Numbered from the stretch's first letter, positions 52,883-62,417 are shown. The stretch: DNA of 64,000 bases from an uncultured Collinsella sp. (GCA_934646865.1 CAKUEU010000001.1:1-64000); one strand, 5' to 3'. Translations and numbers: made by a program. Notes: a model not told the origin generated them from the sequence alone.

Positions 52883-52910
52883 TTGCATTATATTATTGAG
52901 AATCTATACT
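52883..52910 (+). promoter_or_regulatory. Promoter of the rubredoxin gene
   Basis: TTGCAT (52883-52888) and TATACT (52905-52910) are 16 nt apart in a strongly AT-rich stretch, unusual for this GC-rich window. The same stretch could hold a metal or redox regulator site, but no clear box is seen. Confidence 0.6.
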
Positions 52911-52954
52911 AATAAGTGAAGTACATCAGCAGTCACGTTCGAGAGGAGAACATC

Positions 52955-53098
52955 ATGGCTGAGGAGAAGAAGACCTATAAGTTCGTGTGCACCGTTTGCG
53001 GTTACGAGGTCGAGGTCGACACGCCCGAGCTGCCCGAGGATTACGTGTGCCCGGTGTGCGGCGTCGGTCCCGATCAGTTTGAGCTTGTCGAGGAGTAG
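52955..53098 (+). CDS. Rubredoxin
   Basis: A 47-residue iron protein. Four cysteines ligate one Fe: Cys12 and Cys15 (CTVCGY) and Cys32 and Cys35 ([11 protein letters not shown]). It is a little shorter than the usual 52-54 residues. ATG 52955 follows GAGAGGAG. It is likely the electron acceptor of the adjacent flavin reductase. A terminator follows, so it is the end of the unit. Confidence 0.94.
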   Translation: MAEEKKTYKFVCTVCGYEVEVDTPELPEDYVCPVCGVGPDQFELVEE

Positions 53099-53142
53099 CT
53101 CGCAGGCATACGGCGATTAGCCATACTGAGCTCTGTCCAGGG

Positions 53143-53174
53143 CCCCCGGTCGAATTTCCGGCCGGGGGTCTTTT
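53143..53174 (+). terminator. Intrinsic terminator after rubredoxin
   Basis: CCCCCGG (53143-53149) pairs with CCGGGGG (53162-53168), followed by TCTTTTG. Confidence 0.8.
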
Positions 53175-53207
53175 GTGTTGGCGCGAGGGGATCGTATTTG
53201 TCCGATT

Positions 53208-53264
53208 GTCTCGATTTGTAACAGCAAGGGGCGGAAATTGGCCCCATCTGTTACAAATCGAGAC
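53208..53264. repeat. 57-nt palindromic repeat, family B copy 1
   Basis: GTCTCGATTTGTAACAG (53208-53224) is perfectly repeated inverted at 53248-53264. Three further copies of the same length lie at 63163-63380. It lies between convergent rubredoxin and mntH. Confidence 0.88.
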
Positions 53265-53291
53265 GTTTGGCTGGGCGGGCGTGCAGTTTCG

Positions 53292-54548
53292 TTACATCCC
53301 TGCCAGCAGCACGGCGTCGAGCGCCGTTACGACGACACCAATCCCTACAAGCAGCACGTTGAGCGGGCGCGAGTTGGCGTATTTGCCCATGACGCGGCGC
53401 GAGCTGGTGAGTCGTATGAGCACGAAGACCGTGATCGGTAGCTGGAGCGACAGCAGTGCCTGGCTCCAGATGAGGCCCTCAAAGGGGTTCGAAACGACTA
53501 GGCAGGCAACAACTGCACCGGCAAAGCAGAGCGCCACGCCAATCGAGGAGTGCCGGTCGTGGATGTCGTATTCCTCGTCGAACATGCCGGCCGTAATGGT
53601 GCCGGCTGCCATGCCCGCCGTCACGCTGCTCGAGAGGCCCGCGAACAGCAGCGCCACGGCAAAGATGATCGAACTTGCCGGGCCCAGGATGGGGGAGAGC
53701 GTGGCGGCCGCGACGGCGAGGTCGTCTACGACGATGCCGTGGGCAAAGAAGGTCGTCGCGGCCAGGATGACCATCGCCGAGTTGATTGCCCAGCCCACAC
53801 CCATCGAAAAGAGCGTGTCGTAGAGCTCGTAGCGAAGGCGCTCCTCGATAACCTGTTCGCCTTGGCCTTCGAAGTGCATGGATTGGATGACCTCGGAGTG
53901 CAGAAAGAGATTGTGGGGCATGACGACCGCCCCCAGGATGCTGACGACGATGGCGGCCGAGTCGGTGGGCATGCTGGGTGTGATCCAGCCTGCGGCGGCT
54001 TGCGGCCAGTCGACTTTGACCAGCGCGAGCTCAGCCAAAAACGACAGGCCCACTATGCCAACGAAGGCGATAATCCAGCGCTCGGCACGTTTGTAGGAGC
54101 TCGTCATGAGCATCGCCATCGAAGTCGTCGCCACGATGACGCAGCCGGCGCGCACGGGCAGCCCAAAGAGCATCTGGAGCGCGATCGCGCCGCCCAGGAC
54201 CTCGGCCATGGCGGTGGCGACGGTTGCGAGATATGCACTGGCGAGCACGGCGCGTCCGACGGGGCGGGGAAGAAAGCGGGTCGTGGCCTCGGCAAGGCAG
54301 GCGCCCGTGGCGATGCCCAGGTGCGCCGCGTTGTGCTGCAAGACGATCAGCATAATCGTAGACAGCGTGACCACCCACAGCAGCGCGTAGCCAAACTGCG
54401 AGCCCGCGGCCATGTTGGAGGCCCAGTTGCCCGGATCGATAAAGCCGACGGTGACGAGCAGCCCGGGGCCGATGTGCCGGGCGATGTCCAGACCGCCATG
54501 GCCTCCGGTACGGCGCGAACCATAGTGTTGTTTGAGATGGTTGAGCAT
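53292..54548 (-). CDS. mntH: NRAMP family Mn(2+)/Fe(2+) transporter
   Basis: A 418-residue, 11-helix divalent metal importer. The metal-binding motifs are DPGNW (residues 38-42, first helix) and MPHNLFLHSEV in helix 6. ATG 54548 has AGGAG 7 nt upstream (an upstream start would lack a ribosome binding site). It lies 75 nt downstream of gpmA on the same strand and may be read from the same promoter; the GpmA enzyme needs no metal, so a functional link is not obvious. Confidence 0.92.
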   Translation of the reverse strand: MLNHLKQHYGSRRTGGHGGLDIARHIGPGLLVTVGFIDPGNWASNMAAGSQFGYALLWVVTLSTIMLIVLQHNAAHLGIATGACLAEATTRFLPRPVGRAVLASAYLATVATAMAEVLGGAIALQMLFGLPVRAGCVIVATTSMAMLMTSSYKRAERWIIAFVGIVGLSFLAELALVKVDWPQAAAGWITPSMPTDSAAIVVSILGAVVMPHNLFLHSEVIQSMHFEGQGEQVIEERLRYELYDTLFSMGVGWAINSAMVILAATTFFAHGIVVDDLAVAAATLSPILGPASSIIFAVALLFAGLSSSVTAGMAAGTITAGMFDEEYDIHDRHSSIGVALCFAGAVVACLVVSNPFEGLIWSQALLSLQLPITVFVLIRLTSSRRVMGKYANSRPLNVLLVGIGVVVTALDAVLLAGM

Positions 54549-54623
54549 GGTCGGCTCCTGCGTGCGGACGGCGCGGCGTCGCAAAGGGGTCGTACGGCGC
54601 CGCGCGTTGAGCTTGAGATGGGA

Positions 54624-55397
54624 CTACTTGTGCGCCTTGCCCTGATTGGCAACGGCGTCGATCTTGGCGGCGATGGTTGCCGGGTCACCGATGTAGCGCT
54701 TGTCGAGGACGTTGAAATCGGTGTCGAAGGTGTAGACGAGCGGCACACCGGTGGGGATGTTGACCTTGAGGATTTCCTCGGGCGTGAGATGCTCAAACTT
54801 CATGACGAGCGAGCGCAGGGAGTTGCCGTGTGCGGCGATGAGCACGCGTTTGCCGGCGAGCATTTGGGAGCGAATCTCGTCCTCAAAATAGGGCCAGGCG
54901 CGGGCGATTGTGTCTTTGAGGCACTCGGTGTAGGGCAGCTGGTCGGGTGCGATGTCGCGGTATTGCTCCTGGGTGTGGGGGTCGCGCGTGTCGCCCGGAT
55001 CGAGCGCCGGCGGGCAGACATCGAAGGAGCGGCGCCAGATGAGCACCTGCTCATCGCCGTGCTCTGCTGCGGCATCGGCTTTGTTGAGACCCTGCAGCGC
55101 GCCGTAGTGACGCTCGTTGAGTTTCCAGGACTTGATGACGGGCAGCCACTCGCGGTCCATCTGGCCGAGCACGATGTTGAGGGTGTGGATTGCGCGCTTG
55201 AGGCGCGAGGTGTAGCAGATGTCAAAGTCGAAACCCGCCTCTTTGAGGGCGCGGCCGCCTGCCGCCGCCTCTTCGCGGCCCGTGTCGGTGAGCTCGACAT
55301 CGGTCCAGCCGGTGAACAGGTTGAGCTTGTTCCACTCGGATTCTCCGTGACGGATAAGGACGAGTTGCATCGTCTGCTGCTCTGCTTGGTGTGCCAT
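54624..55397 (-). CDS. gpmA: 2,3-bisphosphoglycerate-dependent phosphoglycerate mutase
   Basis: A 257-residue glycolytic enzyme interconverting 3- and 2-phosphoglycerate. The phosphorylated His17 is in VLIRHGESEWNKLNLFTGW, the second catalytic His in IAAHGNSLRSLVMKFE; KSWKLNERHYGALQGLNK is typical of dPGM. ATG 55397 follows AAGGAGG by 5 nt; a second ATG ten codons in (MQLVLIRHG) would be the usual family start and is possible but has no ribosome binding site. Confidence 0.94.
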   Translation of the reverse strand: MAHQAEQQTMQLVLIRHGESEWNKLNLFTGWTDVELTDTGREEAAAGGRALKEAGFDFDICYTSRLKRAIHTLNIVLGQMDREWLPVIKSWKLNERHYGALQGLNKADAAAEHGDEQVLIWRRSFDVCPPALDPGDTRDPHTQEQYRDIAPDQLPYTECLKDTIARAWPYFEDEIRSQMLAGKRVLIAAHGNSLRSLVMKFEHLTPEEILKVNIPTGVPLVYTFDTDFNVLDKRYIGDPATIAAKIDAVANQGKAHK

Positions 55398-55559
55398 GGG
55401 GGCCTCCTTGATCTGGCACAGCGTGCGTGCCGTTTACTTGACGCCGCAAAGGATACCCGTTTTAGGCTCAAAAGTTAACCAAGACTAACAAAAATGTTAT
55501 CTACCAAGGGGCGGGTGCAATGGAGTCAGTACATGCGCGCTGACCGTTCCCGCGCTAAA

Positions 55560-55620
55560 ACGTGTACGTCAGCCTCCAAAGATGTCAAATTTCGACATGT
55601 TTGGAGGCTGATGTACACGT
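55560..55620. repeat. 61-nt palindrome upstream of gltB
   Basis: Arms of 27 nt (55560-55586 and 55594-55620; outer end ACGTGTAC) match in 25 positions around a 7-nt loop. No other copy is in the window. It lies in the 408-nt gap between divergent gpmA and gltB, which otherwise holds only the 42-nt repeat and regulatory sequence. Confidence 0.8.
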
Positions 55621-55639
55621 TTCAGATTGGTGAAAGGAG

Positions 55640-55681
55640 TGTCCCAGACTGCCGGCAGAAAAGGAGCGTCCCCAAGTGCCG
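55640..55681. repeat. 42-nt repeat, left copy flanking gltBD
   Basis: This stretch, with TGTCCC, CTGCCGGCA, AAAAGGA and AAGTGCCG in order, recurs at 62034-62075 with five differences, in the same orientation, on the other side of gltBD. Confidence 0.7.
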
Positions 55682-55713
55682 GAAAAGGGATCATTTGTTG
55701 CGTGCGTTACGCG

Positions 55714-55726
55714 ATTGTTTCGAAAC
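55714..55726. promoter_or_regulatory. Palindrome GTTTCGAAAC upstream of gltB
   Basis: ATTGTTTCGAAA (55714-55725) is identical to 18637-18648 in the inverted repeat before argR; it contains a 10-nt palindrome. It may be an operator for nitrogen-linked genes. No convincing -35/-10 pair was found between here and gltB. Confidence 0.35.
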
Positions 55727-55805
55727 GGGTGGGAAACACAACGGGCCGGCGATGCTCCTAGTATGCCTATTCAACTGACTGTCTAATATCTAGGGGAGGA
55801 TCGCG

Positions 55806-58800
55806 ATGCAGGCAGATTCCGCTCAGCAGCAGGGCCTTTATCGCCCCGAATTCGACCACGATGCATGTGGCATCGGCGCGCTTGCCGATATTAACGGCGA
55901 GCGCCATCACCAAATTCTGGACGACGCGCTGTCCATTCTGGTCAACTTGGAGCACCGCGGCGGCACGGGACTCGAGAAGAACACCGGCGACGGCGCTGGC
56001 ATCCTGTTCCAGGTTCCGCATCACTTTTTCCGCAAAGAGGCTCAAAAGTGCGGCCAGATTCTGCCGGCAGAGGGCGACTATGGCGTGGCCATGCTGTTCT
56101 TCCCGCAGGACGACAAGGGCGTAGAGGATGCCCGTCGCGTGTTTGAGGAGGGCTGCGCCGAGGCCGGCGTGCCGCTGCTCTTTTGGCGCGAGGTGCCCGT
56201 CGACCCGCACGACCTGGGCGAGACGGCCCGCGCCTGCATGCCCACTATCCTGCAGGCCTTCCTGGGCCGTCCGGACGACACGCCCGCCGGCGATGCCTTC
56301 GAGCGTCGCCTGTACGTGTGCCGCCGCACCATCGAGAAGAAGGCCGATGCCGAGTTTGCCCTGCGCGACAAGATCTTCTACGTGTGCTCCATGAGCTCGC
56401 GCACCATCGTGTACAAGGGCATGCTCGTCGCCACGCAGATGCGCCGCTTCTTCATCGACCTCAACGACGCCGCCGTCAAGACGGCCGTGGCGCTCGTCCA
56501 CTCGCGTTACTCCACCAACACCACGCCCAGCTGGGAGCGCGCGCACCCCAACCGCTTTATCATCCACAACGGCGAGATCAACACCCTCAAGGGCAACGTC
56601 AACTGGATCCGCGCCCGCGAACCCAACCTGTACAGCCCCGTGCTGCAGCACGATCTTGAGCGCGTGATGCCCATCATCAATCGTGAGGGTTCCGACTCCG
56701 CGATTCTGGACAACGTGCTCGAGTTCCTGGTCATGAACGGTCGTCCGCTCACGCGCGCCGCATCCATGCTGCTGCCCGAGCCGTGGGATCACAATGACAG
56801 CCTGAGCGAGGAGCGCCGCGCCTACGACGCCTACCAGTCCATGCTCATGGAGCCGTGGGACGGTCCTGCCGCTATCGCCTTTACCGACGGCCGTACCCTG
56901 GGTGCCGCCCTCGACCGTAACGGCCTGCGCCCGGCCCGCTACTACGTGACGCGTGATGGCCGCTTTATGCTGGCGAGCGAGGTGGGCACCATCGAGGTGC
57001 GCCCCGAGAACATCCTGACGAGCGGCTGCCTGGGACCGGGCCAGATGCTCGAGGTCGACTTTGCCCGCGGCCGCGTGATCTACAACGACGAGCTGCGCGC
57101 CCGCTACGCCAAGGAAAAGCCCTACCGCGATTGGATCGCCGAGGAGACGCTGACCGTCGACGCGCTTGACAAGCCTGCCGCGGCAACGCCGGCCGAGGAC
57201 GCCGAGGTGCCCGCTGCCGTGCGCATGGCCAAGCTCGGCTATCACTGGGACGATGTCGACGAGGTCGTGCGCCCCATGGCCCAGCAGGGCAAGGCGCCGC
57301 TCGCCTCGATGGGCATCGATGCTCCGCTGGCCTGCCTGTCCAAGAAGACGCGTTCGTTCTACGACTACTTCTATCAGCTGTTCGCACAGGTCACGAACCC
57401 GCCGATCGACGCCCTGCGCGAGCATATGGTCACCTCGACCACGCTCTATCTGGGCAATCACGGCAACCTGCTCGAGGACTCCCGCACGGCCTGTCAGCTG
57501 GTGCGCTTGGAGCGCCCGTTGCTCAACGAGGAAGAGTTCGAACATATCTGTGCCATCGACCGTGTTGGCTTTAAGACCCGTCGTTTCCGTGCCGTCTACC
57601 GCCGCGATGCCGGCGAGGGCGCGCTGCAGGCTGCGCTCAAGCAGCTTGCCGAGGACGTCGAGGCCGCGGTTCGCGACGGCGCGAACATTGTGGTGCTGAG
57701 CGATCGTGCCGGAGCGGGCGAGGTGCCCGTGCCGTCGCTGCTTGCCGTGGGCTGCGTGCACAACCACCTGATCCGCGCCGGCGTGCGTACCTTTGCCGAT
57801 ATTGTGGTGGAGTGCGGCGACGCCGTGTCTCCGCACGACTTTGCGGCACTGGTGGGCTACTCCGCGAGCGGCATCTATCCGTACAACGCACATGCGTGCA
57901 TCCGCGATCTGGCGGCACACGGCGACCTGGACGTGACGGCCGAGCAGGGCATCGCCAACTACAACAAGGCTGCGACCGCCGGCATCGTCTCCATCATGTC
58001 CAAGATGGGCATCTCCACGGTGCAGAGCTACCACTCCGCGCAGATCTTCGAGGCCGTGGGCTTTACGCCGGAGTTCGTCAACGCGTACTTCGCCGGCACG
58101 GTAAGCCGCGTGGGCGGTATGGGTGTCGAGGACGTCGAGCGCGAGCAAAACGAGCGCTACGACGCCGCACTCGCTATCCTTAAGAGCCCAGCTCCCGATC
58201 AGCTGCCCACGCTGGGTCTGACCAAGTGGCGCCCGCTCGGCGGCGAGGATCACCTCATCGACCCTCAGACCGTCTACCTGCTGCAGACCGCCTGCCGCGA
58301 GGACAGCTACGACACCTTTAAGGAGTACAGCGCCCGCCTGCACCGCACCGGCCGAGCCGTGCGCCTGCGCGACTTGCTCGACTTTGATGCCAGCGGCCAC
58401 ACTCCGGTGGCACTCGACGAGGTCGAGCCCGCGCTCAACATTGTCCGCCGCTTTAACACCGGCGCCATGTCGTATGGTTCCATCAGCAAAGAGGCACACG
58501 AGTGCATGGCCATCGCCATGAACCGCCTGCACGGCCGTTCCAACTCCGGCGAGGGCGGCGAGGATCCACGTCGCGAGACCCCGTTGGCCAACGGCGACTC
58601 CAAGAACTCCGCAATCAAGCAGGTGGCAAGTGCGCGCTTTGGCGTGACGAGCCGCTATCTTTGCAGCGCCTTTGAGATTCAGATCAAGATGGCCCAGGGC
58701 GCCAAGCCCGGCGAGGGCGGCCACCTACCCGGCAAGAAGGTCTACCCCTGGATCGCCGAGGTCCGTCAGTCCACGCCCGGCATCGGCCTGATCTCGCCTC

Positions 58801-60506
58801 CGCCGCACCACGACATCTACTCCATCGAGGACCTGGCCGAGCTCATCTTCGACCTTAAGAACGCCAACCCCGGCGCGCGCGTGTCGGTCAAGCTGGTCAG
58901 TGAGGCGGGCGTCGGCACCATCGCCACCGGTGTGGCCAAGGGTGCTGCCGACAAGATCTTGATCAGCGGCCACAACGGCGGCTCGGGTGCCGCTGCGCGC
59001 GACTCTATCTGGCACGCCGGTCTGCCGCTGGAGCTCGGTCTTGCCGAGGCTCAACAGACGCTGCTGCAAAACGGCCTGCGCTCGCGCGTGGTGCTCGAGG
59101 CCGACGGCAAGCTCATGGACGGTACCGATGTCGCCGTTGCCTGCCTGCTGGGCGCCGAGGAGTTTGGCTTTGCGACCATGCCGCTCATCTCGATGGGCTG
59201 CCTCATGCAGCGCGACTGCCAGCAGGATACCTGCCCCGCCGGCATCGCCACGCAAAACTGCCGCCTGCGTCGCGGCTTCCGCGGCAAGCCCGAGCACGTC
59301 GAGCACTTTATGCTCTTTGTTGCCGAGCAGCTGCGCGAGGTCATGGCGAGCCTGGGCTTCCGCACCGTCGACGAGATGGTCGGCCATCCCGAGTGCTTGC
59401 GCCAGATTGAGATCCCGGGCAACCGCAAGGCTAACCTGCTGGATCTGTCGCCTGTGCTGGCAAGCGCGACCTGTGAGTTTGGTGCCCACATCCCGGGTGC
59501 CGACGGTCGTCACTTCCTGCCCCAGATGGCCGCGGACAGCGAGCTCAACAAGACGCTCGACTCCACGCTGTTCGTGCCCTACACGGCCGATGCCCGTGCG
59601 CACCTGCGCCCGATTCGCTTCCATGCCGACATCGCCAACGTTAACCGCTGCGTGGGCACCATCCTGGGCAACGCGGTGACCAAGGCACATCCCGAGGGCC
59701 TGCCCGCCGGCTCCATCACCATCGATTGCGATGGATCGGCCGGTCAGAGCTTTGGCGCCTTCCTGCCGCGCGGCATTACGCTCAACGTGTGCGGCGACGC
59801 CAACGACTACTTTGGCAAGGGCCTTTCGGGCGGCGAGGTGTCGGTGCGTCCCAACCCGCATGCGACCTACAAGTTCGACGAAAACATCATCGTGGGCAAT
59901 GTTGCGTTCTTTGGCGCTACGAGCGGCCGCGGCTTCATTAACGGTCTGGCCGGCCAGCGCTTTGGCGTACGCAACTCCGGTGCCACCGTGGTGGTCGAGG
60001 GCTGCGGCAACCATGGCTGCGAGTACATGACGGGCGGCCTGGCGCTTATCCTGGGCGAGGTCGGGCAGAACTTCGCTGCCGGCATGACGGGTGGCGTGGC
60101 CTATGTCTTTGACCAGTACGGCACGCTCGATGCCCGCGTGAACCATGAGAGCGTTGAGCTCAAGGCCCCGACTGCCGGCGAGCTGGCGCAGATTCGCGAG
60201 CTCATCCAGGAGCACGTGGACACGACGCAGAGCCCGCGCGGCATCAAGCTGCTCTACAGCTTTGAGACGATGAGCAAGCACTTTGTGAAGGTCATTCCGA
60301 CCGAGTACGAGCGCGTGCTGGCGATTGTCGCCGCCGCCGAGGCCGCGGGCAAGACGCATGCGCAGGCCGAGGAGCTGGCGTTTGACATCGTGACCGGTCG
60401 CGCCGACGCTGCCAATATTGCTCGCTTTGATGTGGCGGGTGGCGTCGCTGGTGCTGTGACCGCCGCCGCTGCCAGCTCTGTTGCTTCGACCAAGAAGGAG
60501 GCGTAA
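55806..60506 (+). CDS. gltB: Glutamate synthase, large subunit
   Basis: A 1566-residue GltB. Cys21, in FDHDACGIGALADI, is the amidotransferase nucleophile, exposed after removal of a 20-residue propeptide. The central and FMN-binding domains follow; GHNGGSGAAARDSIWHAGLP marks the FMN/synthase part. The 3Fe-4S cysteines are in CLMQRDCQQDTCPAGI near residue 1135. The C-terminal beta-helix (GNVAFFGATSGRGFINGLAG) is complete, and a short Ala-rich end follows. It makes two glutamates from glutamine and 2-oxoglutarate with GltD. GGGGAGG precedes the ATG. Confidence 0.95.
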   Translation: MQADSAQQQGLYRPEFDHDACGIGALADINGERHHQILDDALSILVNLEHRGGTGLEKNTGDGAGILFQVPHHFFRKEAQKCGQILPAEGDYGVAMLFFPQDDKGVEDARRVFEEGCAEAGVPLLFWREVPVDPHDLGETARACMPTILQAFLGRPDDTPAGDAFERRLYVCRRTIEKKADAEFALRDKIFYVCSMSSRTIVYKGMLVATQMRRFFIDLNDAAVKTAVALVHSRYSTNTTPSWERAHPNRFIIHNGEINTLKGNVNWIRAREPNLYSPVLQHDLERVMPIINREGSDSAILDNVLEFLVMNGRPLTRAASMLLPEPWDHNDSLSEERRAYDAYQSMLMEPWDGPAAIAFTDGRTLGAALDRNGLRPARYYVTRDGRFMLASEVGTIEVRPENILTSGCLGPGQMLEVDFARGRVIYNDELRARYAKEKPYRDWIAEETLTVDALDKPAAATPAEDAEVPAAVRMAKLGYHWDDVDEVVRPMAQQGKAPLASMGIDAPLACLSKKTRSFYDYFYQLFAQVTNPPIDALREHMVTSTTLYLGNHGNLLEDSRTACQLVRLERPLLNEEEFEHICAIDRVGFKTRRFRAVYRRDAGEGALQAALKQLAEDVEAAVRDGANIVVLSDRAGAGEVPVPSLLAVGCVHNHLIRAGVRTFADIVVECGDAVSPHDFAALVGYSASGIYPYNAHACIRDLAAHGDLDVTAEQGIANYNKAATAGIVSIMSKMGISTVQSYHSAQIFEAVGFTPEFVNAYFAGTVSRVGGMGVEDVEREQNERYDAALAILKSPAPDQLPTLGLTKWRPLGGEDHLIDPQTVYLLQTACREDSYDTFKEYSARLHRTGRAVRLRDLLDFDASGHTPVALDEVEPALNIVRRFNTGAMSYGSISKEAHECMAIAMNRLHGRSNSGEGGEDPRRETPLANGDSKNSAIKQVASARFGVTSRYLCSAFEIQIKMAQGAKPGEGGHLPGKKVYPWIAEVRQSTPGIGLISPPPHHDIYSIEDLAELIFDLKNANPGARVSVKLVSEAGVGTIATGVAKGAADKILISGHNGGSGAAARDSIWHAGLPLELGLAEAQQTLLQNGLRSRVVLEADGKLMDGTDVAVACLLGAEEFGFATMPLISMGCLMQRDCQQDTCPAGIATQNCRLRRGFRGKPEHVEHFMLFVAEQLREVMASLGFRTVDEMVGHPECLRQIEIPGNRKANLLDLSPVLASATCEFGAHIPGADGRHFLPQMAADSELNKTLDSTLFVPYTADARAHLRPIRFHADIANVNRCVGTILGNAVTKAHPEGLPAGSITIDCDGSAGQSFGAFLPRGITLNVCGDANDYFGKGLSGGEVSVRPNPHATYKFDENIIVGNVAFFGATSGRGFINGLAGQRFGVRNSGATVVVEGCGNHGCEYMTGGLALILGEVGQNFAAGMTGGVAYVFDQYGTLDARVNHESVELKAPTAGELAQIRELIQEHVDTTQSPRGIKLLYSFETMSKHFVKVIPTEYERVLAIVAAAEAAGKTHAQAEELAFDIVTGRADAANIARFDVAGGVAGAVTAAAASSVASTKKEA

Positions 60507-60511
60507 GTGCC

Positions 60512-61993
60512 ATGGGTAAGCCCGGTGCTTTTCTTGATATCGATCGCGTGACCCACGAGCTTCGCCCCGTGGAGGAGCGCAGCCGCGATTTCGATCCGCT
60601 GTACGTGGAGCTCGACGATGACGCGCGCCGCGCCCAGGCGAGCCGTTGCATGATGTGCGGCGTGGCGTTTTGCCAGATGGGCGCGAGCTTTGGCAAAGCG
60701 CGCCCGAGCGGCTGCCCGCTGCACAACCTGATTCCCGAGTGGAATGAGCTGGTGTATCGCGGCCGCTGGGACGAGGCGGCCGAGCGTCTGTCGCTTACCT
60801 CACCCATGCCCGAGTTTACGAGCCGCGTGTGCCCGGCGCTGTGCGAGGCGGCGTGCAACCTGGGCTCGGTCGACGGCCAGCCCACGACGATTCACGACAA
60901 CGAGCGTGCGATCAGCGACCACGAGTGGGCCAACGGCGGTCCGCGCCGCTTTGAGCCGGCGGGGGAGGGCGCGCCCACGGTTGCCGTGGTGGGCTCCGGC
61001 CCTGCTGGCCTGGTGGCCGCGTGGGAGCTCGCTCGTCGCGGCGCCCGCGTGACGGTGTTTGAGCGCGACGACCGTCCGGGTGGCCTGCTCATGTACGGCA
61101 TCCCCAACATGAAGCTCGAGAAGTCCGTGGTCGAGCGCCGCGTGGCGCTTATGCGCGAGCTAGGCATTGTGTTTGAGCTGAACGCCGACGTAAGTGATCC
61201 CAAGGTTGCCGCCAGGCTCGACGACTTTGACGCCGTCGTGGTGGCTGCCGGAGCCCGTGCCCCGCGTGGCCTTTCGGCTGCGAACATCGACGCTCCGGGC
61301 GTGGTGTACGCCGTGGACTACCTGACGGCATCGACCGTCTCGGTGCTCGACGGCGGCGAGCCCGCCATTGACGCGCGCGGCCTGGATGTCGTGGTCATTG
61401 GCGGCGGCGATACCGGCAACGACTGCGTGGGCACCGCGGTGCGCCAGGGTGCGCGTAGCGTGCGCCAGTTTGAGTTCTTGCCGGCGGCGCCCGATAAGCG
61501 CACGGCGAGTAACCCCTGGCCGCAGTGGCCCAACGTGAAGAAGACCGACTACGGCCAGCAGGAGGCTATCGCTGCCATGGGCGGCGAGATGCGCGCCTGG
61601 GGCGTGGATACGCTCGAGGTGTTGCTGGACAAGAAGGATGCGGCTGCGGGTCTGCGTGTGGTTGACCTGGACTGGTCGGCAGGAAAGCCGGAGCGCATCG
61701 CGGGCTCCGAGCACGAGGTGCCGGCGCAGCTGGTGCTCATCGCTTGCGGCTTTACGGGTCCCGAGCATGGCGTGTTTGATGCTGTCCGCGTGCCTGTCGC
61801 TACCGCCGGCCGTCCGCTGCCTGTGATGGCTGCCGAGGATTCGCACCTTGCGGCTCGCACGGATGGTGTCGCCGCCGATGCCACGCCGGTGTATGTGGCT
61901 GGTGACGCCCGCAACGGCAGCTCGCTCGTGGTGAACGCCATGGCCGATGCCCTCGCCTGCGCCACAGAAGTCGCCGACGCGCTGGCACTGTAA
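60512..61993 (+). CDS. gltD: Glutamate synthase, small subunit
   Basis: A 493-residue FAD/NADPH-binding GltD. The N-terminal cysteines for two 4Fe-4S clusters are visible (RCMMCGVAFCQMG, SGCPLHN, CPALCEAACNLG). The FAD fold begins at AVVGSGPAGLVAAWELARRG and the NADPH fold at VVVIGGGDTGNDCVGTAVRQG. It lies 5 nt after gltB; AAGGAGG lies inside the end of gltB. Electrons from NADPH pass through it to GltB. Confidence 0.95.
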   Translation: MGKPGAFLDIDRVTHELRPVEERSRDFDPLYVELDDDARRAQASRCMMCGVAFCQMGASFGKARPSGCPLHNLIPEWNELVYRGRWDEAAERLSLTSPMPEFTSRVCPALCEAACNLGSVDGQPTTIHDNERAISDHEWANGGPRRFEPAGEGAPTVAVVGSGPAGLVAAWELARRGARVTVFERDDRPGGLLMYGIPNMKLEKSVVERRVALMRELGIVFELNADVSDPKVAARLDDFDAVVVAAGARAPRGLSAANIDAPGVVYAVDYLTASTVSVLDGGEPAIDARGLDVVVIGGGDTGNDCVGTAVRQGARSVRQFEFLPAAPDKRTASNPWPQWPNVKKTDYGQQEAIAAMGGEMRAWGVDTLEVLLDKKDAAAGLRVVDLDWSAGKPERIAGSEHEVPAQLVLIACGFTGPEHGVFDAVRVPVATAGRPLPVMAAEDSHLAARTDGVAADATPVYVAGDARNGSSLVVNAMADALACATEVADALAL

Positions 61994-62033
61994 GGTAGTC
62001 ACGGAGATATTCAACAATCGAATCGGCAAGGGC

Positions 62034-62075
62034 TGTCCCTAACTGCCGGCACAAAAGGAACGTCCCTAAGTGCCG
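62034..62075. repeat. 42-nt repeat, right copy flanking gltBD
   Basis: It matches 55640-55681 in 37 of 42 positions and in the same direction. Its second half is also one arm of the terminator hairpin at 62053-62096. Confidence 0.7.
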
Positions 62076-62096
62076 ACAGTTAGGGACGTTCCTTTT
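62053..62096 (+). terminator. Long terminator hairpin after gltBD
   Basis: AAAAGGAACGTCCCTAA (62053-62069) is perfectly repeated inverted at 62080-62096, ending in TTTT; an outer CTGCCG/CTGTCGGCA symmetry adds to it. It starts 60 nt after gltD. The remaining gap to 62417 has only a 17-nt motif at 62109-62125 shared with 28032-28048, and no convincing gene. Confidence 0.75.
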
Positions 62097-62417
62097 CTGT
62101 CGGCATTCGGGGACACTCCTTGCGGATTTGCGAGCAGTTTGCTCGTTTGTCGACGTACGGGTGTTCATTTGTCGACTTCTTGGGCTGTGGTCACCTGTTG
62201 TTTATGTGGTGGCTGCGGGCATCTGGCTCAAAAGGGCGGGTTGGCCGTCTATGTTTACCTGCGGTTTTGTTGCGGTGCGCATTTTCGGTCAAGCTTTTCG
62301 TCAAGTGTTTGGTCAGCATCTGGTTTGCAGCCGGAGGCCCATTTTGCCCGTGCTGGCAGTGGCTGCCCACCTTCCTCGTAAGCTCAAATTGAGGTCCATC
62401 AGTTTGAGGAGGATGCC

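Noticed and set aside
62120-62392. Small plus-strand open frames in the gap after gltBD
   Set aside because: They have no ribosome binding site, an unusual Cys/Trp/Phe-rich composition, and several overlapping frames are equally open.
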